Below, piece after piece: positions 21,197 to 32,473 of a DNA stretch of 64,000 nt. A model generated the notes under the pieces. It ran no database searches and was not told the origin of the DNA. It was given only the letters and a program-made list of their open reading frames with translations. The position numbers and the translations under genes are program-made. The stretch's first letter is position 1. The number at the start of each line of letters is the position of its first letter. The stretch is taken from assembly GCA_035048495.1 (NCBI GenBank), contig CM068547.1:18731913-18795912 (forward strand), in the 5' to 3' direction. Source of the DNA: Euptelea pleiosperma. Taxonomy: Eukaryota; Streptophyta; Magnoliopsida; Ranunculales; Eupteleaceae.

Positions 21197-23874
21197 TGAT
21201 ATTCGCTCAAAAGTGCTTATTTTAAGCAATTATCCTTCTAGCATTGTCACACTCTTCTACGTAAAACTGCATTTTTTATCAACATTTCTACGTCAGAGTT
21301 TCTCTCATTCCGTAGAACACACTTTTCTGGCTAAAACGGTATATTCGCATGCATTCATACGCATTTATTTGACCTACATGTGAAGTCATTCTCATTACGC
21401 GATTTTTCTATCGCAGGAGCACTAATTGGGCAATTTTGATGGCATGCGGGCCCACAATCAACTTCCAGAACTTAGGATCAAAGCTCAAGAGCCAACAGGT
21501 TAAGGATGAGGAGATATAGGCCAAAGACGGGAAGAGCTAGAGAGTCGACGGAATCGAGGGACGACCAAAAGAGAAGGAGAGACAAGCCCTCAAAGAAGAG
21601 ACTAAGGAGATTAAAGCTTATAAACCAACATAAGGCGAGTGCTTGCTCAGTTGGTAAAGCATGCAGAAGACCACGTCAAAGATCGGGTTTCAAGACCCTC
21701 TACTAGCATTTCTCTCTTTATTTTGTAATATTTTCTTTCTCCTCTCTCTAAACCTCATCATTTCTCCTCTTTCAAATCTGAATCATCCGATCCTCTCTAC
21801 CTTCGCAATCACTCAATCTTACGGCCTACCTTGGTCGATCTCGACTGTCTGATCATCATTAGATCATCCTCCATATCATCCGATCATCAATCTCGCAATC
21901 TTAGAATCTGATGGCCATCCTTCTCATAAATTTATATCCTACAGCCATGGTCCGTAGTGTTGGCCAATGTGATCACGATTGCTGAGAAGATGAACGGCCC
22001 ACATTACATTCTAAAAATTTTTACAGAAGAAAGTTTTAGAAAATAAGGAGAATTTTTTAGAAAGAACATTGGGAGGGAGATTTTTAGAAAGTTGAGTTTT
22101 TGGAAAGAAATATTAGACTTTATTGGTAAATATTTTTAATGGGAATGAATAGCGAGAGGAAAGCTTTTGGAAACAAATATATTTTCTTTAAAAGTCTATT
22201 TTCCAAATGAAGGAGGGGGAGAGAAGCTTTCAAATTAGAAACCGTGGGTTTCTATACTAGGAACCCACGGTTCCCATACAAGGGGGCGAGCCCAAAAACC
22301 AGGTGCTCTCTCTTCTCCAACTCTCTACCGACTTTCCAAATTTTTGGAGGGATATCTCCCACTCTTTACCACGTTCTCACCCAAAAAAAAAACCAGCCCA
22401 GGCCGTCATTCTCCATCAACTCCCATTCACGCTCCACCATTACTTCTCCAAGCCGTCACACCCTCTTCCCATCACGTTTTTTCCTCACCCAATACTCCAA
22501 CAATCCAACACCTCTCTCCATCTCTGGGAACCAACGGCCAAACGAAGGAAGCCATCATCTTCCTCATCTTCTCTTTCGGTTCTCCCCTCTATCATCAACA
22601 AAAAAAAAAGATTTAGAAGAAGAAGAAGAGGAGACCGTTGCTGCCAACTCCCACGATCTTCACGGCCTGCAACTCCTTGCAAGCCGTGATCTTTGTGCCG
22701 CGCCGCTACCACCGTCTGTCTAGCACCGCCATCCACCTCTACCAGCACCGCCATCCACTTCTACCAACACCTGCTAGACACAAGCCTGCAACTCCACCAT
22801 CCGTCATCCTCTCTTCTCACTCCCAGCCAATCGCTCTCAAAATAAATAAAAAAATCAGAAAAAGAAAAGGAAAGAAAGGAGGAAATAATTAAAAGGAGGA
22901 GGAGGAGGAGGGCGGACCCTCACCTCCTCACTACTGGTTCTCTCTGCCTCCATCACCTCATCACCTGATCGCTGCCTCACACTCCAGTCTGCACCTCTGC
23001 ATCTTCAATTGGTGGATAAGACCACTCTTACCGACCACGAGCAAACCGGAGATCTATCACCGCCTTGGCCATCATCTTCTCATCACGACCAGCAACATAC
23101 AGTTGCTGGCCTACCCTCCAATCACAGCGCATGACAGTCGACACCACCATTATTTTCTCCACGAATCAATCGTCCTGGATCTTCTTTTCCATGGTTGGAC
23201 AGCTGCAACCACCATCATCTTGGTCGGCCATCTGAGTTGCAGGTCAACAACTTTCCAAGTTGTTGCCCCCACGACTCCACGTCCTTCCTCTTCGGGCACC
23301 AGATCAGCAACCATCTCCTTTCGGGCATGCAACCGGATCCTCCACTCTCTTTGCCGAAGCACCACCGACGGCTGTTGGTAAGATTTTCTGTTTCTTCATC
23401 TCAATCTCTCTAGATATCCACTCTCTCTCTATCTCACTCTCCCTTTCTCTCTCTAATTTCTCTCTCTTAGTTTCAATCTTTTTCTAGATTAATTTGTTTT
23501 TATTTGCTTCAGTAATGGGATCCAGGCATTGTAGACTTTATTTTGTTTGAAGAATAAAAATTGATTTTGGCATGTTTGTTGATTTAGTTTGCAATTTTGA
23601 TAAATCCTCTCTCTAGAAAATTCCCAAAATCATGTTTTAAAAAAAAATCACAAATCCACCACTCTCATCCCTCCATGAATTTTTGGCATTTTTCTGGTAA
23701 AAATCCGTCATTTTATGTTCTTGATTGCGTTAACTAAACCCGAGTGCGGATCGACATCCGAAACTTTCCACTGTACAAGAATTACTATTTTTGCAGGAAT
23801 TAAATCGAAAAAGATACAATTTGGTTGGAATTAGGGTTTCCGTAAACAACGACACGGAGAAAACCCTACTTTCA
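21197..23874 (+). mobile_element. Family A solo LTR with GATGC target duplication
   Basis: It starts TGATATTCGCTCAAAAGTGC and ends AAACCCTACTTTCA, flanked by GATGC at 21192-21196 and 23875-23879. 2678 bp. It carries the family's tRNA-like segment, CT-rich leader, GC-rich middle and the 3' block GAGTGCGGATCGACATCCGA (here about 23740-23760). ORFs inside (22244-22723 and others) reflect CACC-rich and GAA-rich composition. Confidence 0.92.
21635..21705 (+). promoter_or_regulatory. tRNA-like pol III box segment in a family A LTR
   Basis: TTGCTCAGTTGGTAAAGCA matches a tRNA D-arm/A-box, and 35-40 bases later GGGTTTCAAGACCC resembles the T-arm/B-box with one extra T. The anticodon arm cannot be recognised and the acceptor stem is absent, so it is not a functional tRNA. 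Confidence 0.6.
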
Positions 23875-24756
23875 GATGCCATTCCACATCGGTAATTATT
23901 AGAATGATTGCTATGACCGGGGCTGATTACCAGTAGTAGCCTGAAGTAGATCTCTATAAACCCTGCATCATTCACAAATTGCTATTATATTTAGTGTGGA
24001 AAATGTGAAGATATTGAAGAACTATGGAGAACTTGATTTTTAACACTGTTCATCTGGTTTTAACTTTCGTACATTGTTATATTAATTCTACAAATTACTT
24101 GTTATTTTAACTAAGTACAGTAGCTGCATGTCAATAGACTATGCCAGTTACTGCCATCTATTTTTGTTTTATCGATTATTTTCACTTGGAGATGAAATCA
24201 TGAGTAGTTTAAACCACATCCCCACTACTGGGCTTTTCCCCAAAAGCTCATCCCTACTCCCCAACCCCTTTCAGATTTCCCTATAGAGGAGCCAGAGTAC
24301 TTAGAAGAGCCGATAGCTGACGAGGTTCCTGAGTCAAAGTTTGCATACTACGAGGAGTTTTAGAGCGACACCGTTATTCTGGTAGATCCATGAAGCTAGT
24401 ACATCTTTTTGTATCTAGAATATTTATCAGTTGGTTTCATTTTGTTATATTTTTGGATTACTGTACATATTACCTTCACAACTATACATATATTATCATG
24501 TTCAGCATGTTCTATGTACATACGTATTTTGGACATATATAAATGAATGAATGTTTAGATTTCAAAAACAATTGTGTCATCCTTGAATTTATTACTTAAC
24601 TGAACCTAATGGACTTAATAGACTTTTCCGCTGCATTATTAGAGTCTGAAATTAGCACTACAACTCTGGAGTTTAGCAATCATGAGGATAGAAGGATTAC
24701 TAGGAGAATCAGTTACACCTCAGGATCTGTGCTAGGTCTCGGGGCGTGACACTACA

Positions 24757-25226
24757 GTTATTGGTTACCCCGTCGTCATGGGATCATGATGCTTCAACCC
24801 TTAAGAGTCTACAACATAGAGCCTTCAACCTTACATGAACCTTCTGTTTCACCAATTAAAATGCCCTTAGAATCATCATACAATATTAGTTTTTCAAGCC
24901 ATCTTTTGGGATTCAGCTGACCTCATTCCAGTGGTAACATTTAAGAGTAGCCTTAGAGGACTCTAATTGTATTCTATTATTGAAAATAGAAACTAACCTA
25001 AAACTCTTATAACTTTATAGATATTATCCCAAGTAATCCCATCATGAACTCATAAATTTGGTCATAACTTGCTCGAATCATGTTAGAACTGTGTAATATG
25101 GATATTATTGGACGGCTAATAGAATAAGCTTATTATTGGTACCAACACTAACGTGGAAAAACTCTTTTTAACATGGAAAACTATGGCCTTAAAGAAAGTG
25201 ACGAGTAGGGTAATCACATACCCGAT
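24757..25226. other. No feature recognised
   Basis: Short unassigned stretch between two solo LTRs, with no ORF or repeat boundary. Confidence 0.4.
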
Positions 25227-26474
25227 GACACTGAAAATCGGTATTTTCCGCGTCGTTGGTTATGGAAACCCTAGAATCAACATATTTTTAATTTATCCGA
25301 GACATTTAACCTGTAAAATGAGCAGTTTTGCATAGTGGCTCGTGTCGGATGTCGATCCACACTCGGGGTTAGTTCGCGCTACTCAAGAACATAAAATGAC
25401 AGATTTTTAACTAGAAATTTGCAGAAATAATTGATGGAAGGGTAAGAATGGTGAAGCGATATTTGAAAACATAATTTGAGAGAATTATCAAAGAATTAAT
25501 CTGAGCTATAGTAGAAGAGAATCCAGACAAAAGCTAAGAATCAAATAAACTTCATTAATAAATTATAGAGTTGCTACAATGCTTTCAAGAAACAAATATT
25601 AACCCTAATTAATAAGCAATAAAAGCTTGAGAAAATGGGAAACCTAAAGTTTTTAGAGAGAGGAAGCCATTTAGAGAGAGAAAACTAGAGAGATTTAGAG
25701 AGGAAGTGGAGAGATGAGAAGAAAAACTAGAAAGAAAGAGAAATATCTCACCATTGTTGCACTTATCGGACAAATCGGGATTGGCCATTTGATTAAATGG
25801 TTCCACAACAAGCATATGAAGGCAAGAAAGGGTCCCATGTTCCCACGGTTTAGGAACCGTGAAGGAGAGGGTTGAGGACGTGGTTGGCCTGCCGGAGTTG
25901 CAAAGGTGGAGGAGAGCACCGGTAGAGAACCAGGGAGGCGGCGCAAAGAGAATTTCAGGGTGACGCAATGCTTGTGGAAGAACTTGCTGGAGTTCCAGCA
26001 AGGAGAAGAAAGCCAGTTTCGGAGGAGAGATTGGAGAGGTGGCAGTGTACGGTGTTTCTGGACTCGCCGGTTGGAGATGGCAGCGGTGAAGCAAGGGGGT
26101 ATGGCGGTGGAGAAAGTGTAGCAGAGGGCAGCAAGCTTGTGCTCTAACGAAGACAGACGGTGGTGATCTGCAATGGTGGAGAGATGGTGTAGGGGAAGAC
26201 ACCGGCGTGGAGAGAGGCTGAAGGGTAGAAAGGAGGAGGCGGATCTGCTAGAGGAGCAGGCCGTGATGGCTAGCAAGGTGGAGAGCAGTGGCGCACCAGT
26301 TCGGTGGAGGGCGGTGTGCAGCGATGGTGGTAGTCTTGTGGGCGGTGTGCAGCGGTGCAGAAGGTTGTTGCCTGCGGCAGCAGGCGGTGCTACGCACAGG
26401 TGGAGCACGAGCAGGTGAATGAAGAAGAAGACAAGTAAGAGGACAGATCCGGCGAGCTTCTCGCCGGAATCAAT

Positions 26475-26546
26475 GGAGAAGAAGAAGAAGAAGAAGAAGA
26501 AGAAGAAGAAGAAGAAGAAGAAGAAGAAGAAGAAAAGAAGAAGAAA
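26475..26546. repeat. GAA microsatellite in a family A LTR
   Basis: About 70 bp of GAA triplets with few interruptions. Similar runs occur at the corresponding place in other copies (36318-36363 GAA; 62541-62590 TTC on the plus strand). Confidence 0.9.
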
Positions 26547-27147
26547 CGGCCAGCCGGTGGAGGGAGAACGTGGGGGGATTGATAGGGGGGAGGAGAGGAT
26601 GAGAGGGGAGAGGGATTAGGGTTTCGAACCCTTTCTTCTCCCCTTTTAAAGCTTCCCTATTTCCTTTAATGGAAATAGGGGATTTTTGAAAATAAAAAAA
26701 TAAGAAAAATAATATTTTTTTTTTTTATAAGTAAAACACTACTTTTCTTTGGGGAATGTCCCCATTTAGTGGACCCCCCATTTTCTAAAATTTAATTAAA
26801 ATTATTTTGAAATTCACGGGATCCACTAACTGGTCGGACAGCGGGTCGATGATGATGGGCCCGGCTACTGGCCCACATGGATTGATGATGTCCATCGTCT
26901 CACAAGATGATGTGATAGACAGTCTGATGGCGATCGGATGGATGGTGACTTGATTGGGACCCAAATTGGTAGATCGACGGATCTAGAGAGATCCAACGGT
27001 CAGAAAGCTAAGGGAGATGAGATAGAGCCGATGGGCAGGAGTTCTGGGGTTAGGTCAGTAGATTCGAGGACCGAGAGATGAAGAGAGAGAGAGAATAAGG
27101 AGAGATGAGAGAGAAAGTATCAGAAAATGGAGATAAAAGTATTGGCA

Positions 27148-27215
27148 GAGGGTCTGGAACCCTAGTCTTCACTGTGACCATCCTCACGCTTCTCCAGTAG
27201 AGTAGACTATCATTC
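27148..27215 (-). promoter_or_regulatory. tRNA-like segment, family A LTR
   Basis: Reading the minus strand, TCTACTCTACTGGAGAAGC stands where other copies have the A-box, and GGTTCCAGACC fits the pol III B-box (GGTTCNANNCC) at 27151-27161. Confidence 0.5.
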
Positions 27216-28609
27216 CTTGCTAACTCATGTGGCTTTAAACGCTTTGATCCGTCTTTTGGTCATTGGTTCTCCTACTCTCTTCGTTCTTTGGGCTGGCCTT
27301 TTGGTCCTCTTATTCAGCCCATATTTGGCCCATATCTTCTAGTCATAGCATGTGGGCTCTTTAAGCTTTGATAATGGGCTTTCCTGATCGATGTGGGCTC
27401 GCAAGTCTCGAGAATTGTCCCATCGAGGTTTCCTGCGACAGAAGAAGCGCGTAATGAGACTCTATCAGAATGACTTCATGTCTAGACTTTCGAAAATGTG
27501 TTTAATGCATGCAAATATACCATTTCGTCCAGAAAAGTGTGTTCTACGCAACAAAAGAGACTCTTACATAGAAAAGTAGATAAATAGAGCATTTTAACGT
27601 AGGAGAATGCAATAACGCTAAAAGGATAATTGCTTAAAATAAGCACTTTTGAGCGAATATCAGACACCCCTTACTCTCAACCGTTGTAGGCACATGTGTA
27701 GGTATTAATATGTGATTAATGTATATGTAAACATGTCAAGTATGTAACCTCATAAACAACCAATGCCTGATTTGGGATATTATGTGTTTGGATTAGGCGG
27801 GTGGTGTTTTATGCTTCATCAACGTTTTTTGTATTAATCCACTAACTAAGATATCACTTAGTTTTAATCTAACAAGAATCACTTTTCGTTCACCTAGTGA
27901 GTCAGCCTAGGCCAGTAGTAGATTTAGAGAAATTCTTTTCTCATGGATCTACAATCCTCAACTCAATCTGTACGAGAATCATTTCTCGATTCACTTAGAG
28001 AGTCACACTAGGCCCATATTTTTTTTAGAGAAACAGATTTCTCAAGGATTCCACCTTCCTCAACTCAATTTGATGAGTACTCACTCATCCGCCAATCACA
28101 AACAATTCAGGTTTGATAATATTGAATTCACCCTAAAAGGTTTGTTCTAGGAGATACTTACCTTTTGATGAATTCGATAGAATGGTGAATCATCGTAGAA
28201 GAATTCGCCATAGAGACACTCTGCCAATGACGATCCTCTTCTTGGAAGAAGATGATTGTAGGAAATACTACACTTCGTAGTCTCTTCAAATAATTAGAGC
28301 AGCCTTCACAATAGATGAACTAGATTTGCTCATGTGAAGCTCTCTCAAACAATCTAGAGCCTTCACAAAGGATGTACCAATTTGCACAGGTGAAGCTCTC
28401 TCAAATTCCAACTCTCTAGACTCAAAGAATGATAATCAAAGAATAAGAGTCAAGAGATAGCTTGATTGGTTCCTTTAATGAATGGTAAGGGTTCTATTAT
28501 ATAATGCTTTACCCTCTCAAGAGAAACTGACCTAAAATAGCCGTTGAAATTACTCAAGTGCGCATAAAATCGTACAAAAGAATGAGTCAAAAATAGATCT
28601 GGAATAGGT

Positions 28610-28870
28610 GGGGTCGATCGCACTTTTTGGCCTGTCGATCGAACTTCGGTCGACCGCACATTTTGGTCGGTCGCCCAATCAGGTCAGAACTGAAAGTTAT
28701 CCGTGCTGAAGGACCGGTCGGCCGCACATTTTGACCGGTAGGCCGGACTCCGGTCTGCCGCTTAGACCAGAACCATAATATATGGTACCGAGGGGTTCGG
28801 TCGACCTATCAGAGTTAGTAGACTCCAGTTGGCCGCTCAAAGTGGTCGGTCGGCCGGTCCTCGCAGACCT
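28610..28870. repeat. Degenerate GGTCGACCG / GGTCGGCCG motif array
   Basis: Phrases such as TCGGTCGACCGCACATTTTGG and GGTCGGCCGCACATTTTGACC recur four to five times with changes. GTCGAC and CGGCCG cores are palindromic. Several short inverted repeats are possible within an LTR-like region. Confidence 0.6.
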
Positions 28871-29090
28871 TCTCCAAAAAATACCCAAACAATTATAATA
28901 ACTATCCTATGACTTTAGGATAGCTTCTAAATGATATCAAAAGAACTAGGAGACATCTAAGGTTAAATTGATCCACTGGCAACGCGCGGTGTACCCTTAG
29001 ATGTACGTACATAACTGCAACACGAGATTCTTTGATAGTTGAACGTTTGTTGAGTGAGAATGTACTTTGATCATTCATATCTTCATGCTT

Positions 29091-29180
29091 GAGCGTGACT
29101 TTGTCTTCAGTTGAGCTTGATCTTGACTTTGTCTTCAGTTGAGCTTGAACTTGACTTTGTTTTCAGTTGATCTTGAACAC
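29091..29180. repeat. Tandem repeat, 28-bp unit
   Basis: Two adjacent copies of GAGCTTGA(T/A)CTTGACTTTG plus T(C/T)TTCAGTT (29113-29140, 29141-29168), preceded by a shortened copy (29091-29112) and followed by a partial one. Confidence 0.85.
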
Positions 29181-29443
29181 TTGGGTTGATTTTCTTCAGC
29201 TTTAATTCTTCTTTGATTTGTTGATGAAGTCCACTTGATCTTTGATATTTTAGTCTTTAGCAAACTCCTAACTTAGTGATTTATATTATAGAAGAACTAA
29301 GTATTCCTGGGATTGACAACCGAGACTTTTCAGTTCGATCCCTATATTTGCAATATACTTAAATTGTTAATTTGAAATTTTACAGATTTTGGGTTTGATT
29401 TGACAGTAAGTTACAACGACTAATCAAAATACTATCCATCAAA

Positions 29444-29461
29444 TGGCGCCGTTGCAGGGGG
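29444..29461 (+). other. Retrotransposon primer-binding site
   Basis: TGGCGCCGTTGCAGGGG two bases after the LTR end CCATCA. It is near-identical to the TGGCGCCGTTGCCGGGG site, thought to pair with the 3' end of tRNA-Asp, used by many plant Ty3/gypsy elements of the Athila/LARD type. Confidence 0.8.
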
Positions 29462-29624
29462 GAGAACAAAAGGTGAAGACAACCATCAAGCAAAAATATT
29501 CAAGCAAAGAATCATTCTCCTATTTTTCTATATTTTTTTTTTGTTTCGGAATCCAGGTAAGTACCTCTTGTGCACTGCATCCCCCTGTTGGCGGTTTCAT
29601 CATGTAGTTTTAGAAGTCACTTGA

Positions 29625-29800
29625 AAAAAAATAGATTTTTTTTTTTGCTTTTGTACTGTAACTTTTTTTTTGTTTTATTAGTGTAACTTTGTTTTCTCTT
29701 CTTCTTGCTTATTAGTATAATTTCTTTCTTGCTTTCTTAGTGTACTTTGTTTTTCTTTTCTTTTTGCTTTATTAGTGTAATTTTTTTGTGCATTCATTAT
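29625..29800 (+). repeat. Degenerate T-rich leader repeats with TTTATTAGTGTAA
   Basis: Several copies of a block ending in (C)TTTATTAGTGTAA followed by a T run and TTCTTCTTGC. The same array stands after the primer site at 17340-17572, so it is a conserved feature of this element's leader. Confidence 0.75.
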
Positions 29801-30469
29801 GTTGATTTATTGCTTTAGCATTTTTGCATTAAAATACTTAATGGCATTGGAACCCCAATAAGATACGATCGGGATTTCATCACCCGTTCCGTGGCCCGCA
29901 AACCACCACCCTTGCATATGCATACCCAAAGCCTAAATTAATTTAAAAATCAATAGACATTGGCCTTAGGGTTTCGAGCTCAATAGGACGGAAGCAGTTG
30001 TTAGCCACTCCAGTGAGTTCTATCAACTTGACAATTAAGGATAATCTCTGTCTAAGGAAAGGACATACCGTCATTAAGCAGGCCTGGTGCCTCTCCTTCT
30101 TCCTTGGGATAACTACTTGTTGGTTTGGCATAATTTAATTGGTAAGCTTTCGGCCTAATCAAGAACAATTAGGAGCTGTCTAATTATGAGAGATTTGTTT
30201 TGAAAACAATCCAAATATTTCTCAAGAAAAAGAAAAAAAATTGGCTACCCTTCACTTAAAATCAGATAAAAGCCAAATTTTGCTTGTGGTGTACCAAATT
30301 GTCCCAATCTAGCATAGTTATTTATTTTTTTTATTTTTTTAGAGTTTAGGTATTTCTTAGGATTTGCTTAGGAAGTGTCCAACGGGTAGTACCCTGGTTC
30401 ATCCCACATTGGATTCATAAGAACGGTCGATTAGTTCAATTTGAGTTATTCGACTCTATTTTTTATGAA

Positions 30470-31442
30470 ATGGGAGACCAAGAACCACCCCGTATGATGA
30501 CCTTAAAGGAGTACATGTACCCCACAAGGTCTAGTTAGCCGTTATTGTATTGTGCTACCTACAACCACTACCAATTTTGAATTAAAATCTGGCTTGATAC
30601 AAATGCTCCTAGTCTTTCTCGGGATGGCTTCTGAAAACCTGTATCAACATATTAGAGAATTCGAGGATATTTGCAGTACAATGAAATACCGACAAATGAG
30701 TGATGAATCTCTCAAACTTAGGTTATTCCCATTCTCCTTAAAGGAAAAGGCCAAGGCTTGGCTGCAAGCCTTACTACCAAAAACCATCACCACTTGGGTA
30801 GGGTAAGTTGAAACCTTCTATAAGAAATTCTACTCCAAACAGAAAACCGTGACAGTTCGTCAAACCCTTAACACGTTCCATCAAAATGAAGGGGAGACAC
30901 TGTACGCATATTTTGAAAGATTTAAGGATCTCGTACTCGAATGCCCTCACCACGGATTCGATAAAATCAGACTTATCAAAATCCTTTACGAATGTATGGA
31001 TTACCCTACCAAGACCATGGTTGAGTCTTTTTGTAATGTCGGTTTCACTGAAAAAATCGTGGATGATGCGTGGGAGTATTTCGAGGATGTAGCTGAAAAC
31101 ATGCTACAATGGGACCAATTAGCACTGAACCTAGGAAATCCACCAACTCCAATAGGGGTGGTATCCACCGGGTCGAGTCAAATTTTGAGAGTGGTGTTGC
31201 AACGGCTGCATTGGTGAGAAGGACTGAAGCCCTAGAAATGAATAAATGAGGGAAAAATCCTACACCCCAACCTTCTAACTTTATGGAATCTTCCATCTGT
31301 GTCCTTTGTGATAATTCTGACCATCTAGTAAAAAATTGCCCTAGGTTACCTATAGTCAAAGCTGAGCAAGCAAATGCACTTAATGCATTTCGGAAACCCA
31401 ATTCAAACAATAACCCATATATTGATACCTACAATCCTAGTT
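30470..31442 (+). pseudogene. Broken Ty3/gypsy gag (retrotransposon gag domain, zinc knuckle)
   Basis: The frame opens MGDQEPPRMMTLKEYM, the type of N-terminus found in plant Ty3/gypsy gag. It continues in another frame with FELKSGLIQMLLVFLGM, then RLFPFSLKEKAKAWL, interrupted by a TAA at 30804-30806, and resumes in the same frame with GETLYAYFERFKDLVLECPH. These are hallmarks of the retrotransposon gag capsid-like domain. After another frame change a CCHC zinc knuckle (C-x2-C-x4-H-x4-C) lies at about 31298-31339. An early stop, at least two frame changes and an internal stop make it non-functional. Protease, reverse transcriptase and integrase are absent; a family A LTR cuts in at 31512. Confidence 0.85.
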
Positions 31443-31511
31443 GACGTCACAATCCAAATCTCTAATGGAAGCAACCACAAGGAATTGGGGGATTCTCATC
31501 CTTCCCAGGAC

Positions 31512-32273
31512 TGAAACTAGGGTTTTTCCACGTCGTTGGTTACAGAAGCCCTAATTTCAACATAATTGTAAATTCTGCGACTTTAATCCTGCAAAAAAAT
31601 GAGATTTGTATAGGGTTTCGTGTCAGATGTCGATCCGCACTCGGGGTTAGGGATTAGAGCATTGTCAAGACAACGGAACATAAAAATTGCTAGAGAATAT
31701 GGTGAGGTGAGAATGGTAGAGAATTAGCGATTAAAAACATTCTTTTGAGTTAATTGTCGCAAATCATGAACAACTATATTAATGAACAAGAAACAAAATA
31801 TGTAAATAACTCCAACGAACTTTTATACCATCAAAATCCATTACAATGCTTTAATAAAATTTAAACTATGATAAAATAATTAATCAACTAGAAACAATAA
31901 AAATCACTAAAAGAGATCAGAGAGAAAAAGACTAAAAGAGAGAAAGCTAGAATATAGAGAGAGAAAGTGATCCTAGAAAGGTCTTAAGAGAGAAAATGGA
32001 AGGATAGAGAAAGTTCTTAAACTTAGAGAGAGGTAAGAGAGAAATTCTAGAGAAATGGACCTAGAGTGCTAGAGATAGAGAGAGAAAGTAGAGAAAAGAG
32101 TTAGGGAGAGAAAAGAATCTTACCATGGATTTGATGATTGAGATCGAGGCAAGGAGATGTAGGGTTGATGCACGCTCAATGAGGATAGTGATGTTGGCGC
32201 AACGATGGTGCTTTGAAGGTGACCGGGCTAGCACATGGTGGTGGATGAAACTGCTCTCAGGGAGGAATCCGAC
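31512..32273 (-). mobile_element. Truncated family A LTR (3' part only)
   Basis: It begins on the left with TGAAACTAGGGTTTTTCC, the complement of the family LTR end, followed by the CGCACTCGGGGTTAG block and a leader-like GA-rich stretch. It stops at 32273 where another LTR starts. The remainder is not found on the far side of that LTR, so it was deleted. Confidence 0.75.
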
Positions 32274-32473
32274 TGAAACTAGGGTTTTTCCTGTTGTTGG
32301 ACGGAAACTCGTAATTTCAACACATTTTTAATTATCCAAGACTTTTAACCTGTAAAATGAGCAATTTTGCATAGTGGCTCGTGTCAAATGTCGATTCGCA
32401 CTAGGGATTAGTCGAATTATCACACTAAAGAACACATGAAATGACGGAAAAATTAAAAAGAATGTAACACAAT

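Larger units (their letters stand above)
17955..24751 (+). mobile_element. Solo LTR (about 2.4 kb net) holding two nested solo LTRs
   Basis: It starts TGTAAAGACCCGC and ends GGGGCGTGACA, flanked by CTACA on both sides (17950-17954 and 24752-24756). Removing the two insertions (19073-20779 and 21197-23879) leaves about 2407 bp. A TATA box TATATAAATA at 18368-18377 supports plus orientation. No primer site or internal domain is present, so it is a solo LTR. The ends resemble the type of the 2898-5004 LTR. Confidence 0.8.
25232..27662 (-). mobile_element. Family A solo LTR with GACAC target duplication
   Basis: On the minus strand it starts TGATATTCGCTC at 27662 and ends at 25232. GACAC flanks it at 25227-25231 and 27663-27667. 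2431 bp. It retains the tRNA-like segment, the palindromic promoter module with TTTAAAAG near 26645, and a GAA run. ORFs such as 25695-26408 arise from biased composition. Confidence 0.92.
27668..29441. mobile_element. LTR-like region preceding a gag-bearing element
   Basis: No ORF. The segment ends in CTATCCATCA directly before a primer site, so at least its 3' part is the 5' LTR of the element with the gag remnant. The 27.7-28.6 kb part has copied phrases (GTGAAGCTCTCTCAAA twice) and may belong to a second, minus-strand LTR (TATA-like ATTATATAATAG read on the minus strand near 28500). The LTR start was not found. Confidence 0.5.

Noticed and set aside
21635..21705. A genuine tRNA gene
   Set aside because: No acceptor stem or anticodon arm can be built, and the segment recurs at the same place in every LTR copy.
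25609..26408. Minus-strand ORFs of 197 and 237 codons
   Set aside because: Same low-complexity LTR middle region, two frames open at once.
28610..28870. CRISPR-like or satellite array
   Set aside because: Repeats are degenerate, irregularly spaced and few; they lie in an LTR-like region.
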